Shown here: in pieces, positions 55,701 through 64,000 of the stretch
Layout of the letters: each line of letters opens with the position of its first letter
How positions within the stretch are numbered: the first letter of the stretch is position 1
Assembly (NCBI GenBank): GCA_041447175.1
Contig: CP166960.1
Coordinates: forward strand, 1,015,507-1,079,506
Source: Candidatus Bathyarchaeia archaeon
GTDB taxonomy: Archaea > Thermoproteota > Bathyarchaeia > Bathyarchaeales > Bathycorpusculaceae
Direction of reading: 5' to 3'
Length of the DNA: 64,000 nucleotides
The notes under the pieces: generated by a model
What the model was told of the DNA's origin: nothing
The model's input: the letters and a program-made list of their open reading frames with translations, nothing else
Database searches by the model: none
Translations under genes and position numbers: made by a program

Positions 55701-56122
55701 GCGGTTCCACTTCGCGACCGGGTGGTTCTGGGGGCAAGCCAGTCAACGAGTTGCTGGGGGTCTGAGGATTGCACGGTTACTTTTATGGGTCCAAGAGGTG
55801 ATTCAGCGTCTGCTTCACAGAAAGAAACATGCCCCGCATACGCCACTTGCTTGTTAAGGTAGAAAGTGAAGGTGTCACCGCGTAATCCATGAAAGAGGGC
55901 TTTTCGGGAGGCATCACGGATTTTGTCTCGGCTCAAAACGTTGCGAAAGGTGCCAAGGGGTTCGATGCCTTTGGCTTCTGCTGTTAGGATACTGCCTTTT
56001 GATGCAGGTTTAAGCTCGGTGGGCACATCTCCGAAAAGGTTCCATACTGCTTTTTTGACTTTCTCTTCGGACTCAGTTGGATTAACATCTACTTCTATAG
56101 ACATCTTAGTTACTTGCGCCAT
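55697..56122 (-). CDS. UPF0201 family RNA-binding protein
   Basis: A 141-residue protein of the archaeal UPF0201 family: NPTESEEKVKKAVWNLFGD, LSRDKIRDASRKAL and the FYLNKQVAYAGHVSF / SPLGPIKVTV beta strands. Structures of family members show an RNA-binding-like fold; the function is unknown. It starts at ATG 56122 within the end of UPF0200 (13-base overlap) and ends overlapping the MBL nuclease start, so the three genes are tightly coupled. Confidence 0.85.
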   Translation of the reverse strand: MAQVTKMSIEVDVNPTESEEKVKKAVWNLFGDVPTELKPASKGSILTAEAKGIEPLGTFRNVLSRDKIRDASRKALFHGLRGDTFTFYLNKQVAYAGHVSFCEADAESPLGPIKVTVQSSDPQQLVDWLAPRTTRSRSGTA

Positions 56123-56676
56123 TTCTCCTCAATCCTTTTCAAAAACTCAGCAACCTTCACGAACAACTCTTCCTTGGTCCCATCGTTTACGATAACACTT
56201 TCGGCTAACGCGATGGCAAACCCGATGCCTACGCTCAGTTCACGCATGTCCCGCTCGTGAAAAACCTCCCAAGTTTTTGGGTCATCACTTCTGCCCCGAA
56301 CAAAAAGCCGCTCAAAGCGGATTGCAGGTGCAGAATGCACGGTGATTAACTTGAAATCTGCCAAACGCTTCTGGAACACTTCCACCTCCGAGTAACTGCG
56401 AAGCCCATCCACAATCACTTTGGAGCTATGTTTTTCCAAAATTTTAGGTACACAGATCTCAGCTACAACACCTACGCCGCCTTTTTCACGAAGTTCCAGC
56501 ATGACTTCGCCCACGTTTGAAGGGGTTGGCTCCAATCCTCGCTGTGCAGTTTCACCCCGAATCACGTCACCCATGGTCACCACGTCGTATCCGAGTTCTT
56601 GGGCGGCTTCCACAACAAGGCTTTTTCCTGAACCCGGCATGCCAGTTAAGCCGATTACCAGTTTATTAGTGTCCAC
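56110..56676 (-). CDS. UPF0200 P-loop kinase-like protein (adenylate/dephospho-CoA kinase-like)
   Basis: A 188-residue P-loop NTPase starting at GTG 56676 (AGAGGA upstream; upstream codons belong to another small gene). Walker A GLTGMPGSGKS (9-19) is followed by a kinase lid region: AQELGYDVVTMGDVIRGE, VDGLRSYSEVEVF and RGRSDDPKTWEVF. Family name UPF0200, close to dephospho-CoA and adenylate kinases; archaeal members have no confirmed function. It overlaps UPF0201. Confidence 0.85.
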   Translation of the reverse strand: MDTNKLVIGLTGMPGSGKSLVVEAAQELGYDVVTMGDVIRGETAQRGLEPTPSNVGEVMLELREKGGVGVVAEICVPKILEKHSSKVIVDGLRSYSEVEVFQKRLADFKLITVHSAPAIRFERLFVRGRSDDPKTWEVFHERDMRELSVGIGFAIALAESVIVNDGTKEELFVKVAEFLKRIEEKWRK

Positions 56677-56768
56677 GTCTAGTCCTCTGCGTTTAGCATT
56701 AGTTTTGTTCACAATTAAAAAGCATTTGCAAATGTTCCTGTTCAACCAGCAAGCATACACAGACGCGG

Positions 56769-56885
56769 TTATCTTGCGCAGAAGGGTAACTCGTTTTTGG
56801 CTTTGTGATGCGCGACGCATTCGGTACATTTGCCGTGACGGGAGCAGTCCCGTTTGGGGCAAGGACAATTTGGTGCTTCAGTCAT
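56769..56885 (-). CDS. Tiny cysteine-rich protein (38 aa)
   Basis: A 38-residue ORF with ATG start, APNCPCPKRDC...RHGKCTECVAHH...LPFCAR. Six cysteines and a His-rich segment fit a compact zinc-bound peptide of a type found in methanogens, clostridia and other archaea as an unnamed cytosolic protein. It ends 92 bases before the UPF0200 start on the same strand. Too short for standard ORF lists. The conserved C/P/H pattern is the main support. Confidence 0.65.
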   Translation of the reverse strand: MTEAPNCPCPKRDCSRHGKCTECVAHHKAKNELPFCAR

Positions 56886-56999
56886 AAAATAGTCACCCGT
56901 ATAAGTTTCTTATAACCGTTTAGTCAAACAAAATCGCAACAACGATATTAAAAGCATTTATGATTGAAAACATAAACCTACTATCTGAGGAACTTTGCA

Positions 57000-57566
57000 A
57001 TGTCTGAGTCCGTGAGAGCATTCTTAGCCTTTGACGTAGATAACCCAGAAGTAAAAAAGAAACTGGCGTACATGCAGACGAAGGCTGTGCAGACAGGCGC
57101 AGATCTGAAACTGGTTGAAACTGAGAACATCCACATAACTATCCGTTTTCTTGGCGACATAACTTTGAGCATGGCTGACAAAATCTTTGAAGAGATGAAG
57201 AAAACCCAGTTTAAGCCGTTTCCTGTGCAACTCACGGGCGTTGGGGTTTTTCCCAACTTGAACTACCCAAGAGTGTTATGGGCAGGCATTGCGTTGGGCG
57301 CAGACCAACTCCAAAACGTCTTTAACCAAATCGAACCCAAACTACAGAGCTTGGGGTTCCCCGCGGAACGCAACGCTTTCAGCCCCCACTTGACGATTGC
57401 GCGGGTTCGTTCAGCCCGAAACAAACCGCAACTGGCGGATTACGTCACCAAAAACAAAACCTACGATTTTGGAACAACCAAAGCCCAATGTTTTCGACTC
57501 AAACGCAGCGTCTTAACACCCAATGGCCCAATATATTCCGCACTAAAAGAGTACTGCCCAAAATAG
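57000..57566 (+). CDS. thpR: RNA 2',3'-cyclic phosphodiesterase (2'-5' RNA ligase family)
   Basis: A 188-residue 2H phosphoesterase. Two HxTx motifs are present: H45-ITI and H130-LTI. In archaea the family opens 2',3'-cyclic ends or ligates tRNA halves through 2'-5' bonds. The gene lies 15 bases before the CCA-adding enzyme on the same strand, a recurrent archaeal pairing in tRNA maturation. Confidence 0.9.
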   Translation: MSESVRAFLAFDVDNPEVKKKLAYMQTKAVQTGADLKLVETENIHITIRFLGDITLSMADKIFEEMKKTQFKPFPVQLTGVGVFPNLNYPRVLWAGIALGADQLQNVFNQIEPKLQSLGFPAERNAFSPHLTIARVRSARNKPQLADYVTKNKTYDFGTTKAQCFRLKRSVLTPNGPIYSALKEYCPK

Positions 57567-57581
57567 CAGAAAGGTAACGCC

Positions 57582-59033
57582 ATGACCGCCACACCCACGC
57601 TGGAAACTGTGACCAGCCAGATTCTTCAGAAAAGCACTCCAACTCCAAAAGACAGACAGAAAAAAGGTGCACTTGCCAAAGAGTTGGAGCAAAAAGTTGG
57701 GGCTGCATGCGAAGAATTCGGCGTTAAAGCTGAGGTGAGGGTGGAGGGTTCTTTTGCAAAGGACACTTGGTTAAGTGAGGACCCTGACATTGACGTTTTT
57801 ATGCGGCTGCCCACATCTATTCCGCGGATGGCGTTAGGCGAAATCGCCCTCAAAGTTGCCCGTAAAGCCACTGCGGGTTCAGTGCAAGTGGAGCGGTTTG
57901 CTGAGCACCCCTATCTGGAAGCATTTGTACATGATGTTCGCGTGAATATTGTGCCCTGCTACGACGCCAAACCAGGAGAATGGTTAAGCGCCACTGACCG
58001 AACGCCTTACCACACTGACTACATCAACATGCACCTAAGCAAAGCCCTACGAGGAGATGTTAGGTTACTGAAGCGGTTCATGAAGGGCATTGGTGTGTAC
58101 GGGGCAGAAATCAGGGTAGGCGGCTTCAGCGGCTATTTATGCGAACTGTTGGTGCTTCATTACGGTTCATTTCAGAAAGTTCTTGAAGCCTTCGCGAACC
58201 ACAAACCCAAACGAACAGTAGACATTGAAGGTTACTATCAGAACAGGCAACGGGAACTTGAACTGCTTTTCCCTGAACCCCTCGTCATCGTGGACCCCGT
58301 CGATAAAGCCCGAAACGTCGCCTCCGCCGTCCAACCCCAACGGCTCCACACATTCGTCGCCGCAAGCCGCGCCTTCCTCAAAGAACCCATCGCCGAATTC
58401 TTTTATCCACTCAAAGTCACCCCTCTCAGCTTGGAAGAATTTGAAAAGGCTCTTATGAACCGCGGCTCCACAGTGCTCTTTCTTGTTTTGGGCAAAATCA
58501 ACGCAGTTCCTGACGTGCTTTGGGGACAACTGCACCGCACTCGAAAAGCGCTACGAAAACAGCTTGAACTCGCCGACTTTAATGTCCTGCGGGATGAAGT
58601 GTGGAGCGAAGAGGACGCTTTGTTTTCGGTTTTCGTTTTCGAAATCGACCAGCAAATCATACCTTCTATCAAGAAGCATTTGGGTCCCCCACTGGAGTTG
58701 CAAAACGAATGCAGCCGCTTCTTGGAGAAGTATCACTCAAACAGCAATGTGGTGGCTGGACCATTCATCGAAGAAGGACGCTGGGTTGTGGAGGTGTACA
58801 GAAAATTCATCGACGCAGCCGCGCTGCTGCAGGAGAAAGTGAAAGACGGTGGCAGAAAGGCAGGTGTGGCGGAACTTATAGCTCAAGAGGCACGTAAACG
58901 GTTTCTGGTTTTTGTCGGCGACCAAATTGTTGAACACTACAGCTACAGCGAAACGTTTGCTCAGTACCTGACAAGTTTTCTTTCAGGCAAGCCATTTTGG
59001 CTTGAACCAAAATGTAAAAAGCCAGTGAGCTAG
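57582..59033 (+). CDS. cca: CCA-adding tRNA nucleotidyltransferase, archaeal class I
   Basis: A 483-residue enzyme. The nucleotidyltransferase head carries GSFAKDTWL and the carboxylates D69 and D71; the following body and tail domains (LQGFSGYLCELLVLHYGSF, LEKYHSNSNVVAGPFIEEGRW) match archaeal class I CCA-adding enzymes. It adds or repairs the CCA end of tRNAs. Although the tRNA-Ser here has an encoded CCA, repair and other tRNAs would still need it. ATG 57582 is close to a GGTAACG sequence. Confidence 0.95.
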   Translation: MTATPTLETVTSQILQKSTPTPKDRQKKGALAKELEQKVGAACEEFGVKAEVRVEGSFAKDTWLSEDPDIDVFMRLPTSIPRMALGEIALKVARKATAGSVQVERFAEHPYLEAFVHDVRVNIVPCYDAKPGEWLSATDRTPYHTDYINMHLSKALRGDVRLLKRFMKGIGVYGAEIRVGGFSGYLCELLVLHYGSFQKVLEAFANHKPKRTVDIEGYYQNRQRELELLFPEPLVIVDPVDKARNVASAVQPQRLHTFVAASRAFLKEPIAEFFYPLKVTPLSLEEFEKALMNRGSTVLFLVLGKINAVPDVLWGQLHRTRKALRKQLELADFNVLRDEVWSEEDALFSVFVFEIDQQIIPSIKKHLGPPLELQNECSRFLEKYHSNSNVVAGPFIEEGRWVVEVYRKFIDAAALLQEKVKDGGRKAGVAELIAQEARKRFLVFVGDQIVEHYSYSETFAQYLTSFLSGKPFWLEPKCKKPVS

Positions 59034-59158
59034 GCTCTGGCTGGTAGTGTCTTTGGTTTTGGGTTTGCTTTAGGTTTTGGATAACGGCTTTTAACTGGAA
59101 CATCACTATTAAACTGCTATCTTATCCAGCTTAGGCTATATGTGAGGATTAAAGACAC
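59034..59158. other. Short intergenic region before the Dna2-like gene
   Basis: 125 bases. An ATCACTATTAAACTG stretch is a possible promoter for the Dna2-like gene. No other element recognised. Confidence 0.3.
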
Positions 59159-62100
59159 TTGAGCAGCCCCAGAAATAACCCCAACTATTCAGAAGAAAAA
59201 GCCTCAGGCAACAATGAAACGGGGGATTTGCCCTCGCTGGACGCCTCAGGAATCGCCGAATACATTCGCTTTGACTGCTGCCCCCGATATTTCAAGCTCA
59301 AGTTTGGTCCCGAAGGAAAAGCTGAGGAGAAAAGCCGCAAATGGCCCGAAGCCTTCAAGCCACTCAGCCCTCTGCTTTATGGTGCAGGTAGAGAACTCGA
59401 AGAGGCAAAAATAACAGAGTTGAAGGCAAAAGCCGCTGAATACCACGACTTAACTGACATAGACTCAAAGTATTGCGGATGGCAAAACGCAGGGGAAAAA
59501 GCCAGCCGAATCTTGGAGGAGGTTATCACAAAGCAGCTAAGTACCCCGTATTCTGAAGACGCAAAACCTATTCTTCTCTATCAGGTGCCTATGGTTGGAC
59601 GTGTCGGCATCTGGGAGTTAAAAGGGCGGGCAGACCTCATTGGCGTTTGGCCCGCCAAAGGCGGCAGAGTCAGGGTGCGGATTTTTGAAATTAAATCGTC
59701 ATGGAAGGAACAAACGGCTCATCGGATTCAGGTGGCAATTTATGCGCTGCTGCTTTCTAAGGGCTTGGACAAGCTATTCAAGGTGGACATAGAAGGCGGA
59801 GTAATAAACAAAGAATCCGACTTAGAAACACTCACCTACACAAGCATGCCCCGATTCAAGCTTGAACCCCTCATTCAGGATGTAGAACGACTTCTTTGCA
59901 AGGATGGAGAGCTTTACCGAATTCACCAAACTCCACTGTCAAAGGTAGAATATCAACTGGGTTTGCGTTGTGACAACTGCGGTTACAACGAATGCTGCGT
60001 CATTCGCGCTGTAGAAAGCGAAAGCATTGCCCTTCTTAACCTCACCCGCGGCGAACAGCACGCACTACAGAAACAGGGCATAAAGCAGTTGGAGGACCTT
60101 GCCCGCTTAAAGGTTGTGCCCGATGCCTGCTCTCAAAAGCCCTATAACTTTAAAGAAATTCCTGCACGTGAACCCAAGAAAGTTAAGGCGCTTTCAGCTG
60201 ACCTGATTATTGGACCTAAACTGGACCGTATGGTTCAACGTGCCCAATTCATGCTCGGTTGGATCCGCCCTAAAAGCCCATACGTAAACAAGACTCGTTG
60301 GATGCCTTGGCTGACCGGCACGGGATATGGGGGTCTTCCTGAGGACAGCGCGCAAGAAGGAAGTAACATGGCGCTTTTGTTTAAGCCCGACAGCATGGTA
60401 CGCGTGTATTTTCACATTCAGTGGGATTACATGTTGGATGTCTTGTCGATGGTGAGCGCCCGGATAAGTTGTACTCGATACCGCGGGAAACCAATTGACA
60501 TATCCATAGTTATTGGCGGATTGCCTGATGACCGAAAAGAATGCATTGAAGAAGAGCAAGATATGCTGGAGGAATTCTTTTCAAAAGTCACCAACGCCAT
60601 GAATCAGGTAGCCGCAGAAGTTGGATGCCCTGACGAGACACCAGTTCACCTTTACTTTTACACTCAACATGAACGTGACAAACTGATGGAGGCAGTTAGG
60701 CGTCAACCTTCTCTTATAAGCGCTAAAGCAGTCAGGGACCTTCTGGGACTAAGACAAGCCATCGACCAACCCATGTTCTCTATCATTCAAAACGAAGTCT
60801 TGCTTCGCAAAGCAGCCGGATTTCACAGCACGGGGCTTTTGCCTGTCCTTGAGCAAAGCGGCTACTTTGACTGGAACCAATGGAACGTCCAACGCCAAGA
60901 TGGGTCAACAGTAGATTTACGCCGAATCTTCCAGCAGGGTTTCTTCAATTTTACCCTCCCATTTTGTCGGACCCCAGAGGGGGCAATTACGTTTATCCTT
61001 GATTTCCACGACAACCGGCGCCATGAGGGACGCTACCCTGCACGGGCACGTTTCGGAAACCAAATCCCCATTGAATATATTTGGGCAGCCAAAGGACGCC
61101 TTGACAACTACAACGAAACGGGTTGGGCAAAAGTGCTTGTTGAGAAACGCATGTGGTGCGATTATCCACAGAAAACCCGCCGCGTAAGCGACGAAGAACT
61201 CACCTTGCTGGGCATAAAACTGTGCGTTGCGCTTGAACATATCGAGCGGTCACTAAACATACGAAACAGGCGGCTGGGCAAAAAACCAATACCCATTCCC
61301 AAAATCGCCGAATTCTCTCTGGGAACCGCAACTTTAGAGCGCAGCTGTAGAGAATTCCTTGACTTGGAATACTTTTCCAAACGCCAAGAAATGTACCAGC
61401 ATTATGCGTTGCTGCCTTACCAACGGGTAGCCACTGGGCGATCCGTGATTTTTGAATGCACAAGCGTGGAGGAAACGGAACGGGAATTCACGGTTAGGGG
61501 CAAAATGGTTTATGACGGCATCGGCCTCCCCAGTGGGGATTGCACCGCCAACGCCTGTAGACTCAAAGGCTCCGACAGTTCGGGCTCAGGTGACTGGCTG
61601 GTTGTAACTGAAGTTAAACGTAACAAGGAGGGACTCTTTGAAGAAGCCCAAGAAAGGTCACCTTCTGAAGTTGAGAAATCCGCACGCGCCATCGTCCAAA
61701 CAGTCAACCTCAACAAAATGGAAATCATCATCAAAGTGGTTACTTGGCCAAGCGGCAAGAAAAGAAAATACAGTGCATGGCACAATTTACCCACCACTGA
61801 CCCTGAAAAAGCCAGCCGCAGCCGATGCTACCAGCTTTTCGAGACAGGAAGAACATACATCCTTGACGAGTTAGCCGACGACATCATCTCTGAAAGGGCA
61901 GGTAAATGTCTAGAATACACCGACAGTAACGCATTTTACAGGCTGCTTTCGGGCTTCTTGACGGGCGAGAATGTGCCCTCTGAACATCAGGCATTACCAA
62001 AAGCAGGAGCAGAAAGATTTTTGGGTTGGGTTGACCAAAGGCGTCATGCACCCAAACCAGAACAGAAAGCGTTTATCGACCGCATTTTTAGTCCTGAACA

Positions 62101-63523
62101 AATCGTTATGCTTCAGGGACCGCCTGGAACGGGCAAAACGGAGTCGTTGCAGCTGGCGGTTTTGGCACACATCGCGGCGCATGGGGCAAGCGCCCGTTGC
62201 CGTGTGTTGATGGTTGCGCCCACCCACAAAGCTATCCACGAATTCGTCGCAAAACTTGCAAACGCTTGGCATGAGTACCTTGCTGATGGCGGAGTGGATT
62301 TGCGGGATCTGAAGATTTACCGTGTGTTAAGCAGTGATGTTTCAGCAGCAACAGCCTTTGATGGCGTTACATACCTTAACTATAACGAGGACAAAGAAGC
62401 CGTGGACCAGCTTCGAGCAAGTCTCATAAATCAGGGCAAATTGGTACCCGACAACGAAGACTGCTCCCCCCTGATTGTTTGTGTAACCCCGCCGGGTATG
62501 TATGGATTAATGAATAAAATCGGTGAAGGCGAACCCCCATGGGGCGAAGGTTTCTTTGACTTACTTGCAGTTGACGAAGCCAGCATGATGCGGCTGCCTG
62601 AACTGATTCTTTCAGGAGCATTCGTCAAAAAGAACGCTCAAATCTTGGTTGCGGGGGACCATCGGCAACTGCCGCCTATTGTCTCACATAACTGGGAAAA
62701 AGAAGACCGCCGCACAATCGAAGAAATGGCCTCATTCTTATCCGCGCAAGACTTCCTTCGCCTGCTGCGTCAAGAAGACCTTGGCCTTGAGCATATCCAA
62801 TGCAAACATAAGGCGAATATTCCTGCGGAGCGGCTCAGCGAAAGCCACCGATGCCACGAAGTAGTCGCAGCGTTTCTTAAAGAATGGGTGTACGAGAAAG
62901 ACGGCATCGACTTCCGCTCAGACCAAAAACAGACCCTACAGCTTGCAAACCCAAAAACCGCGGGGCTTTTGGCTGCATTGAAGCCTGAAAACGTGTTTGT
63001 CCTCATAGTGCATGATGAGGCTGAAAGTTTTCAGTCCAACTTGGTTGAAGCCAAAATTATTGAGGCACTGGTAAGAAATGCACCTTCAAACAATGTTGGG
63101 ATTGTTACGCCGCACAACGCGCAGCGGGGGTTAATAAAAAACCTGCTCTCTGACCGCGGGGAAATCCGTGTGGACACAGTAGAGAGGTATCAAGGCGGAG
63201 AAGGCGACTTCATCATTATTTCATCTACAGTCAGCGACCCTGATTATGTCCGCGCCGAAAGCGACTTTCTGCTTAACTTGAACCGCATTAACGTAGCTGT
63301 GTCTCGCATGAAAAAGAAACTTGTAATTGTCGCCAGCAAATCTATTTTCCAATTCATGCCCCAAGACGCTCGGGACTACGACAAGGCGTTGCTTTGGCGA
63401 GGCATCGCCCAGACGGTTGGGTTCACCGCAGACGCAAACCCTCTGTGGAGGGGAACCTTGCAGGAATTCACTGGACAGACGGCAGCCGAAGTTAAGGTGG
63501 AAGTTTACGCTAAATCACCCTAA
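59159..63523 (+). CDS. Dna2-like Fe-S nuclease-helicase fusion (1454 aa)
   Basis: A 1454-residue protein. The N-terminus is a RecB/Cas4-type PD-(D/E)XK nuclease with D159, then FEIK (E177, K179), and cysteines C40/C41, C271, C274 and C279/C280 arranged C-Xn-C-X2-C-X4/5-C, the Fe-S pattern of Cas4, AddB and Dna2. A long middle (about 300-960) I cannot assign. The C-terminus is a superfamily 1 helicase: Walker A GPPGTGKT (987-994), DEAS (1139-1142), GDHRQLPP, and the Upf1/Dna2-type DTVERYQGGEGDFIIIS and NVAVSRMKKKLVI. Likely roles: end resection, replication-fork or mobile-element processing. Start TTG 59159 is unproven. Confidence 0.82.
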   Translation: MSSPRNNPNYSEEKASGNNETGDLPSLDASGIAEYIRFDCCPRYFKLKFGPEGKAEEKSRKWPEAFKPLSPLLYGAGRELEEAKITELKAKAAEYHDLTDIDSKYCGWQNAGEKASRILEEVITKQLSTPYSEDAKPILLYQVPMVGRVGIWELKGRADLIGVWPAKGGRVRVRIFEIKSSWKEQTAHRIQVAIYALLLSKGLDKLFKVDIEGGVINKESDLETLTYTSMPRFKLEPLIQDVERLLCKDGELYRIHQTPLSKVEYQLGLRCDNCGYNECCVIRAVESESIALLNLTRGEQHALQKQGIKQLEDLARLKVVPDACSQKPYNFKEIPAREPKKVKALSADLIIGPKLDRMVQRAQFMLGWIRPKSPYVNKTRWMPWLTGTGYGGLPEDSAQEGSNMALLFKPDSMVRVYFHIQWDYMLDVLSMVSARISCTRYRGKPIDISIVIGGLPDDRKECIEEEQDMLEEFFSKVTNAMNQVAAEVGCPDETPVHLYFYTQHERDKLMEAVRRQPSLISAKAVRDLLGLRQAIDQPMFSIIQNEVLLRKAAGFHSTGLLPVLEQSGYFDWNQWNVQRQDGSTVDLRRIFQQGFFNFTLPFCRTPEGAITFILDFHDNRRHEGRYPARARFGNQIPIEYIWAAKGRLDNYNETGWAKVLVEKRMWCDYPQKTRRVSDEELTLLGIKLCVALEHIERSLNIRNRRLGKKPIPIPKIAEFSLGTATLERSCREFLDLEYFSKRQEMYQHYALLPYQRVATGRSVIFECTSVEETEREFTVRGKMVYDGIGLPSGDCTANACRLKGSDSSGSGDWLVVTEVKRNKEGLFEEAQERSPSEVEKSARAIVQTVNLNKMEIIIKVVTWPSGKKRKYSAWHNLPTTDPEKASRSRCYQLFETGRTYILDELADDIISERAGKCLEYTDSNAFYRLLSGFLTGENVPSEHQALPKAGAERFLGWVDQRRHAPKPEQKAFIDRIFSPEQIVMLQGPPGTGKTESLQLAVLAHIAAHGASARCRVLMVAPTHKAIHEFVAKLANAWHEYLADGGVDLRDLKIYRVLSSDVSAATAFDGVTYLNYNEDKEAVDQLRASLINQGKLVPDNEDCSPLIVCVTPPGMYGLMNKIGEGEPPWGEGFFDLLAVDEASMMRLPELILSGAFVKKNAQILVAGDHRQLPPIVSHNWEKEDRRTIEEMASFLSAQDFLRLLRQEDLGLEHIQCKHKANIPAERLSESHRCHEVVAAFLKEWVYEKDGIDFRSDQKQTLQLANPKTAGLLAALKPENVFVLIVHDEAESFQSNLVEAKIIEALVRNAPSNNVGIVTPHNAQRGLIKNLLSDRGEIRVDTVERYQGGEGDFIIISSTVSDPDYVRAESDFLLNLNRINVAVSRMKKKLVIVASKSIFQFMPQDARDYDKALLWRGIAQTVGFTADANPLWRGTLQEFTGQTAAEVKVEVYAKSP

Positions 63524-63586
63524 CCAGATGGCTGTGGACCTTGCCTGGATCCGTTATGCTCCACGAAAACAGGAATAGCCACAGTG

Positions 63587-63925
63587 TCATCTGAGAAGGG
63601 AAGGAGAAACCACACGGAAAAATGTCGTCTTTGAAATTCTGCGTTTATTGAGCCAGCCCATCCGCGCTAGCTGGTTCAGGTAATTGCTTTCGATGGCGCG
63701 GCACCGTCCAGTAAGATTTGAAACGTGAACAGCGGCGCATTCTCCTTTAGAAACAACCACCAAATAAGTCCGCCGTAGATGGTCAGGCAGGGCAATTAGT
63801 TTTGATTCCGCAATTTCCATTGGATGTGGCTTCCAGTTCGACATGCTGTTTTCAAGGTCGTCGAGTCGGAAACGGATACTCTGCATTTCTTTAAATATCT
63901 GGTCAAATATGGATCGTCTAACCAT
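63587..63925 (-). CDS. Small winged-helix protein
   Basis: A 112-residue protein: an N-terminal helix (IFDQIFKEMQSIRFRLDDLENSM, possibly a coiled coil), then a winged helix (ESKLIALPDHLRRTYLVVV, AAVHVSNLTGRCRAIESNYLNQLARMGWLNKRRISKTTFFRV). The length and arrangement are those of small archaeal DNA-binding regulators; the target is unknown. It converges on the Dna2-like gene. Confidence 0.65.
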   Translation of the reverse strand: MVRRSIFDQIFKEMQSIRFRLDDLENSMSNWKPHPMEIAESKLIALPDHLRRTYLVVVSKGECAAVHVSNLTGRCRAIESNYLNQLARMGWLNKRRISKTTFFRVVSPSLLR

Positions 63926-64000
63926 TTCATGTCCCCCGATTTTCTTTCACTTAAATGAAAGGGGCGAATTTAATGCTTCTTGCAAAATCAATTCACGCAG
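63926..64000. other. Right edge
   Basis: Upstream region of the minus-strand winged-helix gene, ending at the window boundary. A CACTTAAATGAAAG stretch could hold its promoter. Nothing else is visible. Confidence 0.25.

Noticed and set aside
59159-63523. Cas4 as part of a CRISPR system
   Set aside because: The nuclease is fused to a helicase and there is no array or other cas gene in the window.

Overview
The window looks like one continuous stretch of a mesophilic archaeal chromosome of moderate GC content. The gene content is archaeal throughout: two TATA-binding proteins and a TFB-like cyclin-fold protein, pelota, an archaeal class I CCA-adding enzyme, two Sec11-type (Ser/His/Asp) signal peptidases, an Lhr-type helicase, PAC2 proteins, UPF0200/UPF0201 proteins, TrmB and Lrp regulators, a class II HMG-CoA reductase, and a Cren7-like zinc ribbon beside an aKMT-like methyltransferase. 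Together with the mix of crenarchaeal-type (Cren7/aKMT) and bacterial-type (class II HMGR, large sulfatase) genes, this points to Bathyarchaeia or a close relative. That placement is inference from gene content. I see no rRNA, CRISPR array, insertion sequence or integrase.

Layout. 0.1-2.1 kb: glucosylglycerate (compatible solute) operon gpgS-gpgP. 2.3-5.4 kb: Ca2+/cation exchanger, MBL hydrolase, pyrE and the first TBP. 5.4-6.9 kb: tandem signal peptidases. 7.0-8.3 kb: Cren7-like zinc ribbon, aKMT-like methyltransferase and a nine-cysteine protein. 8.5-11.0 kb: small HTH regulator, then a membrane protein next to a secreted rhodanese whose C-terminus has the cysteine pattern of halocin C8-type bacteriocins. 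11.3-19.1 kb: Lhr helicase, a secreted protein, then prs, a tRNA m2G10-type methyltransferase and RNase Z packed as an operon. 19.4-25.9 kb: large GH63-type glycosidase and a sulfatase / BASS transporter / DUF1622 operon. 26.1-31.7 kb: mostly small stress- or membrane-type proteins, plus a pentameric ligand-gated ion channel homologue. 31.8-38.9 kb: tRNA-Ser(GCU), a giant PKD surface protein, a TIR-like (CAP12/Pycsar-type) protein, tandem PAC2 proteins and a TrmB regulator.

39-45 kb holds transcription and translation genes: TFB-like protein, Lrp regulator, pelota, second TBP, a nucleotidyltransferase, a tRNA 2-thiolation enzyme and a NifU-like scaffold. 45-49.4 kb is a cell-surface island with three secreted proteins; two of them share a C-terminal module ending in a PES-type sorting-signal-like tail. 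49.7-54.5 kb: OB-fold protein, HTH regulator, cysteine synthase, class II HMG-CoA reductase and a GNAT-like protein. 54.7-59.0 kb is an RNA-metabolism neighbourhood: MBL nuclease, UPF0201, UPF0200, a tiny Cys-rich protein, 2'-5' RNA ligase family protein and CCA-adding enzyme. The window ends with a 1454-residue Dna2-like Fe-S nuclease-helicase and a small winged-helix protein.

The items most worth a second look are the rhodanese/halocin-like fusion with its membrane neighbour, the zinc-bearing Cren7-like protein next to an aKMT-like methyltransferase, the second TBP plus single-repeat TFB, the ligand-gated channel homologue, the solo TIR-like protein, the Dna2-like fusion, and the paired PES-tailed surface proteins. 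All functional statements come from reading motifs by eye; no database search was run.
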